DNA of 44,021 nt from assembly GCA_012838445.1 (NCBI GenBank), contig DUPF01000168.1, positions 1-44,021 on the forward strand, written 5' to 3'. Below are positions 17,436 through 25,191 of this stretch, one piece after another. A program made the position numbers and the translations under genes. The number at the start of each line of letters is the position of its first letter. The stretch's first letter is position 1. Under the pieces are notes generated by a model. The model made no database searches. It saw nothing but the letters and a program-made list of their open reading frames with translations, and was not told the DNA's origin. The stretch is from Intrasporangiaceae bacterium (GTDB taxonomy: Bacteria; Actinomycetota; Actinomycetes; Actinomycetales; Dermatophilaceae).

Positions 17436-17463
17436 GATTGACATAATGTCGATTATCGGCGTT
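17436..17463 (-). other. dif: Putative chromosome dimer resolution site dif (XerC/XerD)
   Basis: On the minus strand the 28-mer holds CCGATAAT, two free bases (CG), then ACATTATGTCAA. This is the core I recall for actinobacterial dif sites; only the outer two bases at each end differ from my remembered consensus. Read as recombinase arms, GCCGATAA is the XerC side, TCGACA the 6-bp centre, and TTATGTCAATC the XerD side (E. coli TTATGTTAAAT). It is the only such AT-rich block here, lies between genes, and the dominant coding strand changes around it. It marks the probable replication terminus, where FtsK-activated XerCD resolves chromosome dimers. Confidence 0.8.
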
Positions 17464-17473
17464 CAGCCGAGGG

Positions 17474-17731
17474 TCACGTGTAGTGGAAGCGGACCTGCAG
17501 GATCACCAGATCGTCACCGTCCACCAGATACACCAAACGGTGCTCGTCGGTGATGCGGCGTGACCATGCCCCGGCGAACATGTGCCGCAATGGTTCCGGC
17601 TTCCCGATGCCCGCGGTTGGATCCCGCAGCGTCTCATTGATGAGCCGGTTGATCCGGATCAGAACCTTCCGGTCGGCCTGGAGCCAGTACGTGTAGTCCT
17701 CCCGGCCGTTCGTCGTGAAGACGAGTCTCAC
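17474..17731 (-). CDS. yoeB: YoeB-type mRNA interferase toxin
   Basis: This 85-aa Txe/YoeB toxin cuts mRNA on the ribosome at the A site. It keeps the family layout: the acid in KPEPLRHMF, the WSRRITDEHRLVY core with the catalytic arginine, and the C-terminal RFHYT with the essential His-Tyr near the end. Length matches E. coli YoeB (84 aa). Its ATG overlaps the antitoxin stop by 4 bp, the standard antitoxin-first order. It ends 11 bp before the putative dif site. Confidence 0.93.
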   Translation of the reverse strand: MRLVFTTNGREDYTYWLQADRKVLIRINRLINETLRDPTAGIGKPEPLRHMFAGAWSRRITDEHRLVYLVDGDDLVILQVRFHYT

Positions 17732-17973
17732 TCGGCGAGTTCGCGTTCGTGAAGGTCCCCGGAGCGGGCCTGTTGCAGGCTCTCGAGCAGACGCTTGGCA
17801 TTGGCGGGCACGCGGAGCAGATATGCGGTTTCCTCCAGGGCCGCGAACTCCTCGGCCGAGATGAGGACCGCGTTTCCTCGTCGGGAGGTGATCTCGACGG
17901 CGATGCGGTCGTTATTGACCTGTTCGATCAACGGGAAGAGCTGTTTGCGAGCCTCGCTCGCGGTGATCGACAT
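17728..17973 (-). CDS. yefM: YefM/Phd-family antitoxin
   Basis: The 81-aa antitoxin starts MSITASEARKQLFPLIEQV, the Phd/YefM DNA-binding fold that also dimerises. EEFAALEETAYLL follows, then a disordered C-terminal toxin-binding tail. It neutralises YoeB and represses its own operon. ATG 17973 is preceded by AAGGAGG at the right spacing. A 9-bp inverted repeat with GTAC cores (17989-18015) covers the promoter region. The 4-bp overlap with yoeB couples synthesis. Confidence 0.93.
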   Translation of the reverse strand: MSITASEARKQLFPLIEQVNNDRIAVEITSRRGNAVLISAEEFAALEETAYLLRVPANAKRLLESLQQARSGDLHERELAE

Positions 17974-17988
17974 GACGGACCTCCTTCG

Positions 17989-18015
17989 GAGTGGTACTAG
18001 GTTACGGTACCACTC
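17989..18015 (-). promoter_or_regulatory. Putative yefM-yoeB operator
   Basis: GAGTGGTAC (17989-17997) and GTACCACTC (18007-18015) form a perfect 9-bp inverted repeat with a 9-bp spacer just upstream of the yefM ribosome-binding site. E. coli YefM recognises palindromes with a TGTACA core; the shared GTAC is consistent with autorepression. Confidence 0.6.
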
Positions 18016-18077
18016 GCACTCTGACGGTGTGAGGTGTTGCAGTACACCGACACGGGCACGATGTGGGGTCGGCGCGT

Positions 18078-18083
18078 TAGGCT
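18078..18083 (+). promoter_or_regulatory. -10 box of a leaderless promoter for the PH-domain gene
   Basis: TAGGCT followed by 7 nt (CCTGACC) and ATG 18091. No Shine-Dalgarno sequence is present, and this layout decides against the earlier in-frame ATG codons. Confidence 0.5.
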
Positions 18084-18090
18084 CCTGACC

Positions 18091-18636
18091 ATGGGTCTGC
18101 GCGCGAACCAGCTCACCGAGGGTGAGCAGATCATTCTCAGCCTGCGCACACACGTCAAGGCGCTGCTGCTGGCCGTGGTCGCGGCGATCGTGATGGTGGC
18201 GGCGCTGACGGCGCTCTGGTGGTTCATGCGCGGCAAGTCCGGCTATGTCATGACCATGTGGATCGCCGGCGCGGTCGTGCTCGCGCTGTCGGTCTGGCTC
18301 GTCATCGTGCCGCTCCTGCGCTGGGCCACCGAGCGCTACACCGTGACCGATCGCCGGGTCAGTCACCGGCACGGCATCATCACCCGCCGGGGCCGGGACA
18401 TCCCCCTGCACCGCATCAACGACATCGCCATGGAGCGTGACCTGATCGACCGCCTCCTCGGATGCGGGACCCTCGTCGTCTCCGACGCCACCCAACAACA
18501 GGGCATGGTGCTGCACGACGTCCCCAACGTCGAGCGGGTCCACGTCCAACTCCAAGAGCTCCTCTACGCCCGCGACGACGGCTCCGACGACGGCGAATGG
18601 CCGCCGAACGAGCCGCCCCGTCGACGAGGTCGGTGA
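18091..18636 (+). CDS. Bacterial PH-domain (YdbS/DUF304-like) membrane protein
   Basis: The 181-aa protein has two membrane helices (about 25-47 and 57-78). A bPH2-type domain follows: ERYTVTDRRVSHRHGIITRRGRDIPLHRINDIAMERDLIDRLLGCGTLVVSDA is the diagnostic stretch, quoted here in outline only by its ends (residues ~82-135). Such proteins are membrane-associated and of unclear function, sometimes linked to envelope stress. The C-terminal tail is acidic, then Pro/Arg-rich. ATG 18091 is chosen because of the leaderless TAGGCT box. The following membrane-anchored gene starts within 10 bp and is probably cotranscribed. Confidence 0.8.
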   Translation: MGLRANQLTEGEQIILSLRTHVKALLLAVVAAIVMVAALTALWWFMRGKSGYVMTMWIAGAVVLALSVWLVIVPLLRWATERYTVTDRRVSHRHGIITRRGRDIPLHRINDIAMERDLIDRLLGCGTLVVSDATQQQGMVLHDVPNVERVHVQLQELLYARDDGSDDGEWPPNEPPRRRGR

Positions 18637-18641
18637 ACCTC

Positions 18642-19163
18642 ATGGGTATACGCACCGGCGCGACGGACAAGTCCGACTGGATCGTCCACGGTCGCAAGCC
18701 GGGGAACCCGTGGGTGATCCCGATCGGCATCATCCTCATGGGGATCCTGATCGTCATGATCTACCAGCGGTTCATGGCCTTCGACGCGGTCACCTACGAG
18801 TTGCGGCAGTGCCAGACTCCCCTGACGGCAGAGTCGACCTGGGAGCAGGTCCGGGCCGCAGACTGCGAACCGCTCGACGCCGCCGGGACGCAGTTCGTGA
18901 TCTACGAGGGCGCCTCACGCCACGATCCTGATGCCGTCGACGGCAACAAGTTCCTCTTCGACAGCTTCCCCATCAACTCGGTCGAACACTCGGTCGAGAT
19001 GGAGTTCCCGTTCGCCGCCGAGAGCGTCGTCATCGTCGAGCCGGAGAACGAGCGGGTCCGTCGAGCCTTGTCCTCGGTGAGTTCAGATGGCACCCGGTGG
19101 AGCGGGTACACCGGTCAGCGCGGCCCCACGCACTACTGGATCCTGCTCAGCCCGCCGGCCTGA
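18642..19163 (+). CDS. Single-TM membrane-anchored protein, unknown function
   Basis: The 173-aa protein has a short basic N-terminus, one membrane helix (about residues 24-42: VIPIGIILMGILIVMIY), and an outside domain with two cysteines (RQCQT, ADCEP). I do not recognise the fold. The start may be ATG 18642 or the in-frame GTG 18633, which overlaps the upstream TGA and is nearer to GACGAGG. The frame is open further upstream, but that part lies inside the PH-domain gene. It is probably cotranscribed with that gene. Confidence 0.6.
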   Translation: MGIRTGATDKSDWIVHGRKPGNPWVIPIGIILMGILIVMIYQRFMAFDAVTYELRQCQTPLTAESTWEQVRAADCEPLDAAGTQFVIYEGASRHDPDAVDGNKFLFDSFPINSVEHSVEMEFPFAAESVVIVEPENERVRRALSSVSSDGTRWSGYTGQRGPTHYWILLSPPA

Positions 19164-19192
19164 ACCCCGACGCACGGGCCGGAGCGTCCCGC

Positions 19193-19576
19193 TCAGCGGC
19201 TCGGCTCCCGCCGCACCGAGGCCGCCTCGACCTCGTACCTGCTCGCCGCTCCCCCGCCGGTCCGGAAGAACCGGCGCCGCAACGCACCCTCGACCCGCAC
19301 GACCGTCTCCGGGGCCAGCGTCCGGGCCGCGCGCCGCGCCCGAGCGTTCCAGCAGGCGATGTCGATGACATCGACCGTGGTCCGCTCCCCCACTCCCCCG
19401 CCGGCCCGCCGCGGCGCTCTGCCGACGATGAGTCGGAACGTCACCAACTCATCACCACTGGGCAACTCGCGCACCTCCGGCTCCGCGCTGACCCGACCGA
19501 CGAGGACGACCGAGTTGACCGGCCCCGCAGGAATGGCCGGAGCCGACTGCGCCGCTGCTGCTCTGTTCTGTGCCAT
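19193..19576 (-). CDS. ssb: Single-stranded DNA-binding protein-like (OB fold)
   Basis: The 127-aa protein has one OB-fold of the SSB family: NSVVLVGRVSAEPEVRELPSG at the start, VTFRLIVGR in the middle, CWNARARRAARTL, then VVRVEGALRRR. It lacks the long Gly-rich linker and acidic tip of the replicative SSB, so it is probably an accessory paralogue (as in ssbB) used in recombination or repair. The basic FFRTGGG loop before the last strand is unusual. ATG 19576 has an Ala-rich leader of 20 residues before the domain. It is divergent from the GNAT gene at 19681. Confidence 0.75.
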   Translation of the reverse strand: MAQNRAAAAQSAPAIPAGPVNSVVLVGRVSAEPEVRELPSGDELVTFRLIVGRAPRRAGGGVGERTTVDVIDIACWNARARRAARTLAPETVVRVEGALRRRFFRTGGGAASRYEVEAASVRREPSR

Positions 19577-19680
19577 GACCCCAGCGTGTCCGGGCCGGCG
19601 CACCGCCCACCAGAGCGATCCGCCGCCCTGTGGATGACACACCCGGAAGCGCCCTGCGCTGTGGATGCCACACTGAGGCG

Positions 19681-20172
19681 GTGATCCTGCGCCCCGCGAC
19701 CACCGCCGACACCCCCCGCATCCTCGCGTGGAACCTCGCCGATGTGCACTTCCTGGCCCCGCTCGATCAGGCGCGGCTCGCATACCTGACCGAACGGGCC
19801 GCTGCGGTCGAGATCATCGAGACCACCGGCCGGGACCAGGCCGGGTTCGTCATCACGTTCGTCGAGGGCAGCGACTACGACTCGGAGAACTACCGCTGGT
19901 TCAGCGACCACGAGCCGGCGTTCCACTATGTCGACCGGATCGTCATCGACCCCGCAGCCCGCGGAACGGGCCTGGCCCGAGCTGTGTATGCGGGACTCGC
20001 CTCCCGCTATCCCGACCGGCCCCTCGTGGCCGAGGTCAACACCCGACCGGCCAACGACGCCTCCCTGGCGTTCCACGCAACCCTGGGTTTCACCGAAATT
20101 GGCCGTTTGGAGGACTCCGCCAAAGGTGTTGTTCTTCTCAGACTTGCACCAAAGTCTGTTCCTGCGGGGTAA
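19681..20172 (+). CDS. GNAT-family acetyltransferase
   Basis: This 163-aa GNAT shows HYVDRIVIDPAARGTGLARAVY, where the Arg-Gly-Thr-Gly-Leu-Ala loop binds the CoA pyrophosphate, and NTRPANDASLAFHATLGF, the C-terminal motif. The middle acidic insert (GSDYDSENYRWF) is seen in a subgroup of uncharacterised actinobacterial GNATs. Substrate unknown. GTG 19681 is chosen because the domain begins at once (VILRPATTADTPRI). It is divergent from the ssb-like gene, with a CACACT box 6 nt upstream. The last 60 bases are less GC-rich than the rest. Confidence 0.82.
   Translation: MILRPATTADTPRILAWNLADVHFLAPLDQARLAYLTERAAAVEIIETTGRDQAGFVITFVEGSDYDSENYRWFSDHEPAFHYVDRIVIDPAARGTGLARAVYAGLASRYPDRPLVAEVNTRPANDASLAFHATLGFTEIGRLEDSAKGVVLLRLAPKSVPAG
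20139..20158 (+). terminator. Small hairpin at the 3' end of the GNAT gene
   Basis: CAGACTT (20139-20145) and AAGTCTG (20152-20158) form a 7-bp stem with a 6-nt loop, followed by TTCCT. It lies inside the last codons of the gene and could attenuate read-through into the peptidase gene. Confidence 0.3.
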
Positions 20173-20237
20173 TGTCGAGGTGGCGGTCACGAACGTGCCC
20201 GCCGCCCTGTTGCTTCGTCGACACCGCCTGAAGGAAC

Positions 20238-21791
20238 GTGAAGATCCGCCGCTTCGCCCCCGCCGCCGCGATGAGTCTTGCGCTCGCCGTGGCGGCTCCG
20301 GTTGCCATCGCAGATCCTCTTGACACGGTCACCGCGACGCCATCGGCCACGACGACGGCGCCATTGGAGCCGAGCACCCCGCCGTCGCCCGTCACCAGCC
20401 CGTCACCCACCACACCAGACCCGAGCCAGCCCCAACCCACACCATCTGAACCGAGCGAACCGGCTCCGAGTGACCCGGAGCCAAGCGAACCTGAGCCCGA
20501 GCCTGAGCCCAGCCCGTCCGAGCCAGTTGAGACAACACCGCCGGTGTCGTCGCCGACGGCCACCCCCAGCCCGTCCGGCTCACCCTCGCCGACGACCTCG
20601 CCCACATACCAGGAGCCGACCAACCCGTGGAAGGGCGGCAGCACCGCAGCCAAGGCCGCAGGTGAGCCCCCGCCGCTCAGCAGAGCTGACCTCGATGCCC
20701 AGATCGCGCAGGCCGATGCGCTCCTGGCCGAACTGAGCGCTGGTAATGCCGAACTTGCTGCGCTCCTGAAACAGCTCGACGAGCTGACGGAGAAGGCCAA
20801 CGCGGCTCTGGAGGCCAAGGCTGCTGCGGACCAGGCGCTACGAGATGCGACAACGCTGGCCGAGACCTCCCGCGCAACTGCCGATGCACTGGCCGAACAG
20901 CTGCGGGAGAAGCACCAGCAACTTCGAGACTGGGCGTTTAGCGCCTACAGCGAAGGCGGGTCAACGGCAGAGATCATGCACATCTTCGATGCGTTGATGA
21001 AGGACCCGGCCAATGCCGGCAACCCGGTCGGTGACCTCACCTATCTGACCGATGAACGGGCCCGCCTCTTCCAGGACATCCGGCACCTCGCGAAGCGTCA
21101 AGAAGAAGTAGCTGCCCGAGCCGAGGCCAACGTCGATGCTGCCGAAGTCGCGGCTCAGAACGCCGCTGAGGCCACCGCAGAGGCCGAGCAGGCGGTCAAG
21201 GCCCACGAGGACGCCGTCACCAAGGCTCAGGCAGACCAGACCGACCTCCTCCAGAACGCCGGACCACTGGCAGCCATGCTGCTGGGTGTCTCGTCGCCCG
21301 AGGCCAGGCAGCGCGGTCAGGCGATCCTCGACGCCCTGATTGAACGCAACATCGACCTGCCCGACCTGGACAAACCGTGCAGCAACGACAACGGCATCTA
21401 CCCCAACGGGCAATTGCCGGCAAGCGCACTCTGCCCGCTGTGGATGGCCCCCGGGGAGTATGCCATTCCCCGAGCCGCCGCCGCGTTCAACGCGCTGAGC
21501 AAGAAGTTCACCGAGGACTTCGGCCGACCGATCTGCGTGACCGACTCCTACCGCTCTTTCGCACAGCAGGTCGCGGTCAAGGCCTCGCGTGGTTTCTGGG
21601 CCGCGACGCCCGGATACAGCAACCACGGGTTGGGGCGGGCACTCGACCTGTGCGGTGGGATCAACAGTTTCGGAACCATCGAGCACCGGTGGATGCGCCA
21701 GAACGCTCCCGCCTACGGCTGGTTCCATCCGAGTTGGGCTGCTGCCGACGGGCGAAAGCCCGAGCCGTGGCACTGGGAGTTCGCCGGATAG
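20238..21791 (+). CDS. Secreted VanY-type D-Ala-D-Ala carboxypeptidase with coiled coil
   Basis: This 517-aa exported protein has a signal peptide at 1-25 (cleavage near AIADP), a Pro/Ser/Glu/Thr-rich linker at ~30-130, and an Ala-rich coiled coil at ~145-350 like those of RipA/PcsB-type wall hydrolases. A C-terminal VanY zinc-peptidase domain follows at ~385-517. Zinc ligands are His463 and Asp470 in SNHGLGRALD, and His512 in EPWHWEF. It should trim peptidoglycan stem peptides. The coiled coil suggests activation by a partner such as FtsEX, which is an inference from similar architectures. GTG 20238 follows AAGGAA. The linker codons are less GC-rich than the surrounding genes. Confidence 0.88.
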   Translation: MKIRRFAPAAAMSLALAVAAPVAIADPLDTVTATPSATTTAPLEPSTPPSPVTSPSPTTPDPSQPQPTPSEPSEPAPSDPEPSEPEPEPEPSPSEPVETTPPVSSPTATPSPSGSPSPTTSPTYQEPTNPWKGGSTAAKAAGEPPPLSRADLDAQIAQADALLAELSAGNAELAALLKQLDELTEKANAALEAKAAADQALRDATTLAETSRATADALAEQLREKHQQLRDWAFSAYSEGGSTAEIMHIFDALMKDPANAGNPVGDLTYLTDERARLFQDIRHLAKRQEEVAARAEANVDAAEVAAQNAAEATAEAEQAVKAHEDAVTKAQADQTDLLQNAGPLAAMLLGVSSPEARQRGQAILDALIERNIDLPDLDKPCSNDNGIYPNGQLPASALCPLWMAPGEYAIPRAAAAFNALSKKFTEDFGRPICVTDSYRSFAQQVAVKASRGFWAATPGYSNHGLGRALDLCGGINSFGTIEHRWMRQNAPAYGWFHPSWAAADGRKPEPWHWEFAG

Positions 21792-21860
21792 GACCGGCTG
21801 CGGTGGACCTCGGTGCGGCGCAGGCAACCAGGGGATGAGGGGCCGGTGAAATCCTGTCGC

Positions 21861-21880
21861 CCGGTCAACACACTGACCGG
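21861..21880 (+). terminator. Stem-loop between peptidase and MFS genes
   Basis: CCGGTCA (21861-21867) and TGACCGG (21874-21880) form a 7-bp perfect stem with the loop ACACAC, about 70 nt after the peptidase stop. It may act as a terminator or, since it lies 31 bp before the MFS -10 box, as an operator. Confidence 0.4.
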
Positions 21881-21910
21881 CCAATGAGCCCGACGTGACG
21901 GTTGGGGCGG

Positions 21911-21916
21911 TACATT
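21911..21916 (+). promoter_or_regulatory. -10 box of a leaderless promoter for the MFS gene
   Basis: TACATT followed by 6 nt (GCCCGC) and GTG 21923. This supports GTG 21923 over the upstream in-frame TTG at 21902, which lies before the box. Confidence 0.45.
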
Positions 21917-21922
21917 GCCCGC

Positions 21923-23296
21923 GTGACGATCAACGACCCGCACATCACCCCCGCTATCCCGACCGCCGGCGCGCTGGCCTCCGACAAGGCCTCCCGGAGC
22001 AAGGTGTTCGCGTGGGCGCTGTGGGACTGGGGCACCCAGCCCTTCGCCACGGTGATCACCACCTTCGTCTTCGCCGTCTACCTCACCTCCGAGGCCTTCG
22101 GTCCCAACGACGTGGTGACGATGAAGCTCGCCTGGACCACCGGCCTTGCCGGTCTGTTCATCGCGCTGCTCGCCCCCGTGCTCGGTCAGGGATCCGACCG
22201 CACCGGCAAACGGATGTTCCACCTGCGGTGGCAGACCTGGCTGCTCGCCCTGATCTGTGCCGCGATGTACTTCGTCGCGCCCGCCCCGGAGTACTTCCTC
22301 CTCGGAGCCGTCCTCCTCGGGGTGGGCAACGTCGTCGCCGAGATCGCCAACGTCAACTACTACGCCGCCATCGATCAGGTCTCGACCCCGCAGAACGTCG
22401 GCCGGGTGTCCGGGTTCGGCTGGGGTATGGGCTACCTCGGCGGGATCACCATCCTGCTCGTCATCATCGGAGTCCTCGGGTCCGGCTTCGGTGCCGACGA
22501 GGTCCGCAAGTCGATGATCATGTGCGGGGTGTGGACGCTGCTGTTCACCATCCCGATCTTCGTCAAGCTCAAGGACCGCAAACCGGAGCACCAGCCGCCG
22601 TCGTTGGGCATCATCGGCTCCTACAAGGCACTGTTCGCCTCCATCCGCGGACTGTGGCACTCGGCCCGCAACACCCTCTACTTCCTCGCGGCCGCCGCCC
22701 TGTTCCGCGACGGGCTGGCCGGGGTCTTCGCCTTCGGTGGGGTCCTCGCCGCCGGGACGTTCGGCTTCTCCTTCACCGAGGTCGTCATCTTCGGGGTCGT
22801 CGCCAACGTCGTCGCCGGACTGGCCACGATGGGCTTCGGGCTCGTCGACGACCGGCTCGGCCCGAAGCAGGTCATCATCATCTCGCTGGGCTCACTCGTG
22901 ATCCTGGGCCTGGCGATCTTCTTCGGGGCGCACTACCTCATCACCAACGGGCTGATGGACAAGCACGGCACCGCGATGTTCTGGGTGCTCGGCCTGGCGC
23001 TGACCGTCTTCGTCGGCCCGGCCCAGTCGGCCGCCCGCTCCTTCCTCGCCCGCCTCATCCCGGAAGGGATGAGCGGTGAGATGTTCGGTCTGTATGCGAC
23101 GACCGGCCGGGTGGTCAGCTTCCTGTCCCCCCTGATGTTCGGTCTGGCGATCGCCATCGGCATGCGCGTCACGGCCGGCACTGAGGAGTCGGCCCAGTAC
23201 TGGGGCATCCTCGGCGTCGTCGTCGTCCTCGCGGTCGGCTTCATCCTCGCGATCCTCGTCAAGAGCCCTCCGAAGGGCGATCGGGTGGTGAGCTGA
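21923..23296 (+). CDS. MFS transporter, UMF1/Atg22-like family
   Basis: This 457-aa, 12-helix transporter opens with FAWALWDWGTQPFATVITTFVF, the hallmark of the UMF1 (Atg22-like) group. The family includes vacuolar amino-acid effluxers in fungi and uncharacterised bacterial members. The first cytoplasmic loop GQGSDRTGKRM is an MFS motif A variant. Asn/Tyr-rich helix 4 (NVVAEIANVNYYAAI) and a short basic C-terminus (SPPKGDRVVS) are seen. The substrate is not known; amino-acid export is a guess from the fungal relatives. It is followed by a 7-bp hairpin at 23336-23353. Confidence 0.85.
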   Translation: MTINDPHITPAIPTAGALASDKASRSKVFAWALWDWGTQPFATVITTFVFAVYLTSEAFGPNDVVTMKLAWTTGLAGLFIALLAPVLGQGSDRTGKRMFHLRWQTWLLALICAAMYFVAPAPEYFLLGAVLLGVGNVVAEIANVNYYAAIDQVSTPQNVGRVSGFGWGMGYLGGITILLVIIGVLGSGFGADEVRKSMIMCGVWTLLFTIPIFVKLKDRKPEHQPPSLGIIGSYKALFASIRGLWHSARNTLYFLAAAALFRDGLAGVFAFGGVLAAGTFGFSFTEVVIFGVVANVVAGLATMGFGLVDDRLGPKQVIIISLGSLVILGLAIFFGAHYLITNGLMDKHGTAMFWVLGLALTVFVGPAQSAARSFLARLIPEGMSGEMFGLYATTGRVVSFLSPLMFGLAIAIGMRVTAGTEESAQYWGILGVVVVLAVGFILAILVKSPPKGDRVVS

Positions 23297-23335
23297 CCCG
23301 CAGCACCGGAGCTTCAGCCACTCCCGAACCCGGTC

Positions 23336-23353
23336 CATCCGGAGAACCGGATG
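23336..23353 (+). terminator. Hairpin after the MFS gene
   Basis: CATCCGG (23336-23342), loop AGAA, CCGGATG (23347-23353). It is a perfect 7-bp stem 39 nt past the stop without a U-tract, a probable actinobacterial-type terminator. Confidence 0.5.
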
Positions 23354-23363
23354 TGACAGGAGG

Positions 23364-23380
23364 GTTACCTGACCGGTAAC
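23364..23380 (+). promoter_or_regulatory. Inverted repeat upstream of rbpA
   Basis: GTTACC (23364-23369) and GGTAAC (23375-23380) with a 5-nt spacer lie about 120 bp before rbpA, in an AT-richer stretch that ends TTTTAGGT and may hold the promoter. A SigR-type promoter, known for rbpA in Streptomyces, was looked for but not recognised. Confidence 0.35.
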
Positions 23381-23500
23381 TTAGAGGTTTTAGGTGGACA
23401 CGCGCCTCGCACAGCAGCAGAGGGCGCCGACCCGTCCGGAACAACCACCCCACGGTCGACGTTGTCCCACAGGAACCCCAGACCCAGAGGGAGAGTAGTC

Positions 23501-23857
23501 ATGGCAGAGCGAGCCCTGCGCGGCACCCGGCTCGGTGCCTTCAGCATGGAGAGCGAAGAGAACGTCGTTCCCAGCGAGCGTCAGATCACCACATACATCT
23601 GCAAGAACGGCCACAAGATCGAGTTGCCCTTCTCGGTCGAGGCAGAGATCCCGCCGACGTGGGAGTGCCGCTGCGGCGACGACGCCCTGCTCCAGGGCGG
23701 TGCGCCGCCGGAGCTCAAGCCGGTCAAGCCGGCCCGCACCCACTGGGACATGCTGCTCGAGCGCCGCTCCATCCCCGAGTTGGAGGAGCTCCTCGAGGAG
23801 CGTCTCGAACTGCTGCGCACCTCGCGCGGCGAGAAGCCGAAGAAGCGGACCGCCTGA
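23501..23857 (+). CDS. rbpA: RNA polymerase-binding protein RbpA
   Basis: This 118-aa actinobacterial transcription factor binds RNA polymerase beta' and the principal sigma factor and stabilises the open complex. It shows the N-terminal arm (RALRGTRLGAFSMESE), the core with paired cysteines (ICKNGH, WECRCGD), the basic linker and the sigma-interaction helix region (RTHWDMLLERRSIPELEELL). Length and order match the family throughout. ATG 23501 follows GAGGGAGAG. It converges on fxsA with only 6 bp between the stops. RbpA is restricted to actinobacteria, so it anchors the taxonomic call. Confidence 0.97.
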   Translation: MAERALRGTRLGAFSMESEENVVPSERQITTYICKNGHKIELPFSVEAEIPPTWECRCGDDALLQGGAPPELKPVKPARTHWDMLLERRSIPELEELLEERLELLRTSRGEKPKKRTA

Positions 23858-23863
23858 GACGTC

Positions 23864-24394
23864 CTAATCGTCGATGACGGTGCCCTGCACCGTCGTGCCA
23901 GCCCCGGGTTGATCGGTTGTCGGTCGCCCGGGGCTGTTCCATGTCGGGCCCGCGGCCGGGTCGAACGGCTGCGGTCGGCCGCCGGACCCGGGGATGAACC
24001 CCACCTGCCGGGCGACCAGATATCCGAGACCGGCCCGGGCCAGGGGCCGGGTCACCGGGACGATGAGCACCAGGCCGATGAGGTCGGTGAGGAACCCGGG
24101 GACGAGGATGAGCAGTCCCCCGACGAGGACCAGTCCGGCGTCCGCGAGCTCCCGGCTCGGCATCTGCCCGGTCCGGGTGGCCTCGCTGAGCACCCGCCAG
24201 GAGCGGAGCCCCTCGCGTTTGACGATCGCGGCGCCGACGACGAAGGCGAGGACGAGCAGCCCGAACGTCGCCCACCCCCCGATCAGCCGGTTCACCCCGA
24301 TGATGCCGAGGATCTCGAGCAACGGCAGGGCGAGGACCAGGACGGAGAGCAGACGCCGCAGGGTGCTGCGGGCGCGCGGCGAGGTGGGGCTCAT
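23864..24394 (-). CDS. fxsA: FxsA family cytoplasmic membrane protein
   Basis: The 176-aa product has the FxsA pattern. A helix with LPLLEILGIIGV is followed by a second helix and the conserved AxIVKREGLRSWR segment. PGFLTDLIGLVL then leads to the last helix. Four hydrophobic segments lie within residues 13-125, and a Pro/Gly/Thr-rich tail follows. E. coli FxsA over-expression relieves phage T7 exclusion by F plasmids, but the normal role is unknown. ATG 24394 lies 14 bp after the ppm stop, making it the third gene of lnt-ppm-fxsA. Confidence 0.88.
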   Translation of the reverse strand: MSPTSPRARSTLRRLLSVLVLALPLLEILGIIGVNRLIGGWATFGLLVLAFVVGAAIVKREGLRSWRVLSEATRTGQMPSRELADAGLVLVGGLLILVPGFLTDLIGLVLIVPVTRPLARAGLGYLVARQVGFIPGSGGRPQPFDPAAGPTWNSPGRPTTDQPGAGTTVQGTVIDD

Positions 24395-24408
24395 ACCAGG
24401 TCCAGCGC

Positions 24409-25191
24409 TCAGAGGCGGTGCCAGTGTTCCCGGCCGAGCAGAACGTCCTGAACCTGACCCATCCGGTGCGCCAGCCCCCACTGCGTGATCCGGCGCATCG
24501 ACTCCTTGGCGATGTCCGGGCTCATCTTCGAGTCACCCAGGTCACGCTCGACGAACGTGATCGGCACCTCCCGCACCGTCAACCCGGCCCGCACCGCCCG
24601 CTGCGTCAGGTCGACCTGGAAGCAGTAGCCCTGCGAGGCGACCTGGGCCAGCCCGATCGCCCGCAACGCACTCGCCCGGTAGGCGCGGTAGCCGGCTGTC
24701 GCGTCGTTGACCGGCATCCCGAGCATCACCTTGGTGTACAGGTTGCCGCCGACCGACAGGAGTTTGCGGCTCAGCGGCCAGTTCTCCACCGCTCCCCCAC
24801 GCACCCACCGGCTCCCGATGACGACGTCCGCGTCCGCGAGTGCGGCCAGGATGGTTGGCAGGTGCTTCGGCTGGTGGGATCCGTCGGCGTCCATCTCGAC
24901 GAGGACGTCGTATCCCTGCTCCAGCGCCACCTCGAAGCCGTGCAGATACGCCCGACCCAGACCTTCCTTCCCCGCACGATGCAGGACGGTGATCGCGGAG
25001 TCGCGGGCCGCATACTCATCGGCGATGGCGCCGGTGCCGTCCGGGCTGTTGTCGTCGATGACGAAGATGTGGGCCTGCGGAACCTCGACGCGGACCTGGT
25101 CGAGGATCCGGGGCAGGGCATCGCGCTCGTTGTAGGTCGGGATGAGAATCGCGACCCGGCCGATCGGCGGGCGGGACTCAGATCTGCTCAC
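24409..25191 (-). CDS. ppm1: Polyprenol monophosphomannose synthase (GT2)
   Basis: This 260-aa GT2 enzyme moves mannose from GDP-mannose to polyprenyl phosphate at the cytoplasmic face. It supplies lipomannan synthesis and protein O-mannosylation. Features are ILIPTYNERDALP near residue 16, the metal-binding Asp101-Ala-Asp103 in VEMDADGSHQP, and the GSRWVRGG and YRAYRASAL acceptor loops. There are no C-terminal membrane helices, as in the soluble domain of mycobacterial Ppm1. The start, GTG 25191 or GTG 25197, overlaps the lnt end by 14-20 bp, so the two are translationally linked. In M. tuberculosis the two domains are one fused protein, so adjacency here supports both calls. Confidence 0.9.
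   Translation of the reverse strand: MSRSESRPPIGRVAILIPTYNERDALPRILDQVRVEVPQAHIFVIDDNSPDGTGAIADEYAARDSAITVLHRAGKEGLGRAYLHGFEVALEQGYDVLVEMDADGSHQPKHLPTILAALADADVVIGSRWVRGGAVENWPLSRKLLSVGGNLYTKVMLGMPVNDATAGYRAYRASALRAIGLAQVASQGYCFQVDLTQRAVRAGLTVREVPITFVERDLGDSKMSPDIAKESMRRITQWGLAHRMGQVQDVLLGREHWHRL

Noticed and set aside
17436..17463. The GACATAATGTC palindrome as a simple operator or promoter for the kinase gene
   Set aside because: The fit to the dif core extends well beyond the small palindrome, with the expected XerC/XerD half-site asymmetry.
20159..20237. c-di-AMP riboswitch (ydaO type) before the VanY peptidase gene
   Set aside because: Wall-hydrolase genes of actinobacteria often have one, but the roughly 80-nt leader is too short and lacks the recognisable conserved segments.
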